A stretch of DNA of 63,373 bases from Nitrosopumilus sp. (GTDB lineage Archaea; Thermoproteota; Nitrososphaeria; Nitrososphaerales; Nitrosopumilaceae). Shown in pieces: positions 61,676 through 63,373 of the stretch. The translations under genes and the position numbers were made by a program. The DNA is taken from NCBI RefSeq assembly GCF_025699125.1, contig NZ_JAILWC010000004.1:1-63373 (forward strand), given 5' to 3'. Numbering within the stretch: position 1 is the stretch's first letter; each line of letters opens with the position of its first letter. The notes beneath the pieces were generated by a model. That model was not told where the DNA came from. It made no database searches and saw only the letters and a program-made list of their open reading frames with translations.

Positions 61676-62721
61676 GAAGCAGGCACTTTTTCTGCCAAAC
61701 TAAATGAATTTTCGACAAAGTATTCTACACGTGTTTTTTTGAATTCACGAGAGCTGAAGAGAATTTTGTAATCATCAACATGAATTTGTTTCTGAATTGT
61801 TTTTGCCATTTCGTTTGCCTCATCATGGGTTTTACAATGAATCATTGAAAATACATTATAAGGCCAATCAGAATATGTGGGACGTTCATAACAATGACTT
61901 ACCTGAGGAAATGATCCCAAAGTTTCTCCAACTTTTGAAATTTTATCTTCAGGTACTTTCCAAACAATCATACCATTTGCAGTAAATCCAACTTGCCTAT
62001 GTCTTAAGATTGCTGCAAATCTTCTCATCACACCAATCTCTTCATAGTATTTCATTTTTTCAAATAATTCTGCTTCAGTAATTCCAAGATTTTTGGCAGA
62101 TTTTACAAAGGGTTCATCAATGATTTCCATATCTTTTTGTAATTCACGAATAAAATTTTTATCTTCTTCAGTAGGATTGAATTTGATATTTTTAATTTCT
62201 TTTTTCTCTTCTGTTGGTGCAACTTCATGTTTTTTATCATCAACCATGTCTAGCTTTACACCAATCTTAAACAATTGTAATGTAGGAAGCATTCTTACTT
62301 TTTTGATTCCTTTAAGGACATTGAATTTATCAAGCTCTTCTTTCAAGTCAGAACCAGGAGGAACTGCCAAAGTGAACCAAAGGTTAAACTCATGATCGCG
62401 TTCATAGTTATGACTGACGCCAGGATGGCGATTAATTTGACTTGCAACATATTCTAGTTTATCATCTTCAATTTCCATTGCAACCAAAGAACTGGTATAT
62501 CCAAGTTTTCGAGTATCAAAAATTGCACTTAGTTGTCTCAGAACACCAATTTCCTTTAGATGGTTTAGACGCTCTTTGATGAGTTTCGGTGTGGTGTTAA
62601 ATTTTTTAGCAATTGCATCAAAAGGTCTTGTAACAAGTGGAAAAGTCCATTGAATCTCATTTAAAAGTTCTTTATCAGATTCGTTCATCGAGGTCATCAA
62701 GTCAATATTTTGCTCATTCAA
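61672..62721 (-). CDS. ahbAB: Siroheme decarboxylase, AhbA-AhbB fusion
   Basis: 349 residues from TTG 62721 (later ATGs possible). Two Lrp-like modules in tandem: residues about 15-150 match AhbA (NRHPGVSHNYERDHEFNLWF), and about 190-345 match AhbB (HRQVGFTANGMIVWKVPED, FPQVSHCYERPTYSDWPYNV). In most organisms these are separate subunits that together decarboxylate siroheme to didecarboxysiroheme. The HCYERP and YERDHEF segments hold active-site histidine/arginine. Divergent from siroheme synthase, so the pathway is linked. Confidence 0.9.
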   Translation of the reverse strand: MNEQNIDLMTSMNESDKELLNEIQWTFPLVTRPFDAIAKKFNTTPKLIKERLNHLKEIGVLRQLSAIFDTRKLGYTSSLVAMEIEDDKLEYVASQINRHPGVSHNYERDHEFNLWFTLAVPPGSDLKEELDKFNVLKGIKKVRMLPTLQLFKIGVKLDMVDDKKHEVAPTEEKKEIKNIKFNPTEEDKNFIRELQKDMEIIDEPFVKSAKNLGITEAELFEKMKYYEEIGVMRRFAAILRHRQVGFTANGMIVWKVPEDKISKVGETLGSFPQVSHCYERPTYSDWPYNVFSMIHCKTHDEANEMAKTIQKQIHVDDYKILFSSREFKKTRVEYFVENSFSLAEKVPAS

Positions 62722-62790
62722 TTAAAAATGTAGCTAGAAGGAATTCAATGATTTTTAATACATAAATAGAAACTCAAGTCCCTTTGATCG

Positions 62791-63373
62791 ATGATAGTTG
62801 ATCTTAATATACAAAATAAAAGAATAATTGTTATAGGAGGAGGAAATGAGGCTGAAAAAAGAATCAATTCATTATTAAAACAAAATTGCAACATACTAGT
62901 AATTAGCGATACTGTAAATTCGAAAATTAGGAAACTGGCAAAAGACAATAAAATAAAATTAAAAAAACAAAAAATTCAAGACATAAAATTTATTTCGACT
63001 CTTAATCCACATATGATTATTACAACAACAAATGACAAAAAAGTAAATCAAAAAATAATCAATGAAGCAAAAAAGAAAAAAATCATTGCATATAGTTCCG
63101 ATAATCCAGATGAGAGTGACTTTTCAAACCCGGCAATTATTGATTTTAATAAGATGGTTCAGATTGCAATATTTACAGGAGGGCAAAGTCCTGCAATGTC
63201 AAAGAAAATTAAAGACAAATTAGAAAAAGCATTAAAAAATATAATTACAAAAGAAGACATATCTCATATAAAAATTCAAAAGATCGTAAGAAAAATTGCA
63301 AAGGAATCAATTTCCATCCCAACACAGAGAAAAGAGTGCTTACATAAAATCATGAATGATAATGAGATTGATC
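62791..63373 (+). CDS. Siroheme synthase, precorrin-2 dehydrogenase (3' end outside window)
   Basis: Open from ATG 62791 to the window end (194 codons). The NAD motif RIIVIGGGNEAEKRINSLL is at residues 11-29; SSDNPDESDFSNPAIIDF and IAIFTGGQSPAMSKKIKDKL are the CysG N-terminal/Met8 signatures. It oxidises precorrin-2 and may insert iron. Head-to-head with ahbAB across 69 bases, giving a siroheme-to-haem locus. Confidence 0.88.
   Translation, partial: MIVDLNIQNKRIIVIGGGNEAEKRINSLLKQNCNILVISDTVNSKIRKLAKDNKIKLKKQKIQDIKFISTLNPHMIITTTNDKKVNQKIINEAKKKKIIAYSSDNPDESDFSNPAIIDFNKMVQIAIFTGGQSPAMSKKIKDKLEKALKNIITKEDISHIKIQKIVRKIAKESISIPTQRKECLHKIMNDNEID

Noticed and set aside
1..63373. CRISPR array, insertion sequence, prophage or toxin-antitoxin locus
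   Set aside because: No spaced repeats, transposase, phage structural genes or recognisable toxin pairs were seen; the two long repeats are within coding genes.

Overview
The window is AT-rich, gene-dense archaeal chromosome. TFB, aIF1A, aIF5A, ribosomal proteins S8e, S24e and S27ae, SRP19, SRP54, Gar1, Pus10, class I lysyl-tRNA synthetase, archaeal-type shikimate enzymes and a C1:G72 tRNA-Tyr with an intron fix the domain. The bacterial-type cold-shock protein, ScpA/ScpB, many CBS-domain proteins, short leaderless transcripts and a secreted cupredoxin point to a Nitrosopumilus-like ammonia-oxidising Thaumarchaeon (Nitrososphaerota). No ammonia oxidation genes, rRNA genes, CRISPR arrays, prophage or insertion sequences were seen.

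Layout. 1-5 kb: end of a basic repeat protein, Elp3, LysS, a coiled-coil protein and an FMN-binding protein. 5-9.8 kb: a run of very small proteins, then ferritin, a divergent NRAMP-like transporter and Tag glycosylase. 9.8-13.5 kb: three CBS-domain proteins, two unknowns and a frameshifted pseudogene. 13.5-18.4 kb: PAC2 and Hsp20 proteins, tRNA-Arg(GCG), a methyltransferase, aquaporin and peroxiredoxin. 18.4-20.5 kb: two Pro/Ala/Lys-rich proteins that share a 552-bp segment with no visible difference. 21.2-23.8 kb: UbiD-like decarboxylase and MqnC (menaquinone by the futalosine route). 23.9-33.1 kb: nearly the whole archaeal shikimate/prephenate pathway (aroA', aroB', aroD, aroE, GHMP aroK, aroA, aroC, chorismate mutase-aminotransferase fusion, tyrA), interrupted by a structured RNA candidate. 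33.5-36.9 kb: thiamine genes thiC and thiD-thiN. 36.9-41.1 kb: sugar-nucleotide genes (nucleotidyltransferase, GNA1-like acetyltransferase, GalT) and archaeal phosphoglycerate mutase. 41-46.3 kb: S24e/S27ae, an HExxH protein, a frameshifted small basic gene, another CBS protein, UspA and a secreted cupredoxin. 46.5-51.8 kb: an RNA and translation block on the minus strand (Pus10, SRP54, Dph6-like, a C/D box sRNA, aIF5A, tRNA-Tyr, Csp, aIF1A). 52-59.5 kb: regulators, alcohol dehydrogenase, then scpA-scpB-rps8e-srp19-gar1-tfb and sufC. 59.5-63.4 kb: a HemQ/chlorite-dismutase-like protein, an aldo/keto reductase, a fused AhbA-AhbB siroheme decarboxylase and the start of siroheme synthase, which suggests haem made through siroheme.

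The strongest signals beyond ordinary genes are two non-coding RNAs. A box C/D sRNA (49766-49830, minus) sits directly after the aIF5A stop codon, has a perfect 7-bp terminal stem, and carries a guide whose position rule points to C34 of a CAU-anticodon tRNA. A GC-rich three-way-junction RNA (29485-29568) lies in the aro cluster; wobble pairs in all three helices indicate the minus strand. I could not match it to a family. Several entries rest on short open frames found by translating intergenic DNA by hand; they are marked with lower confidence.
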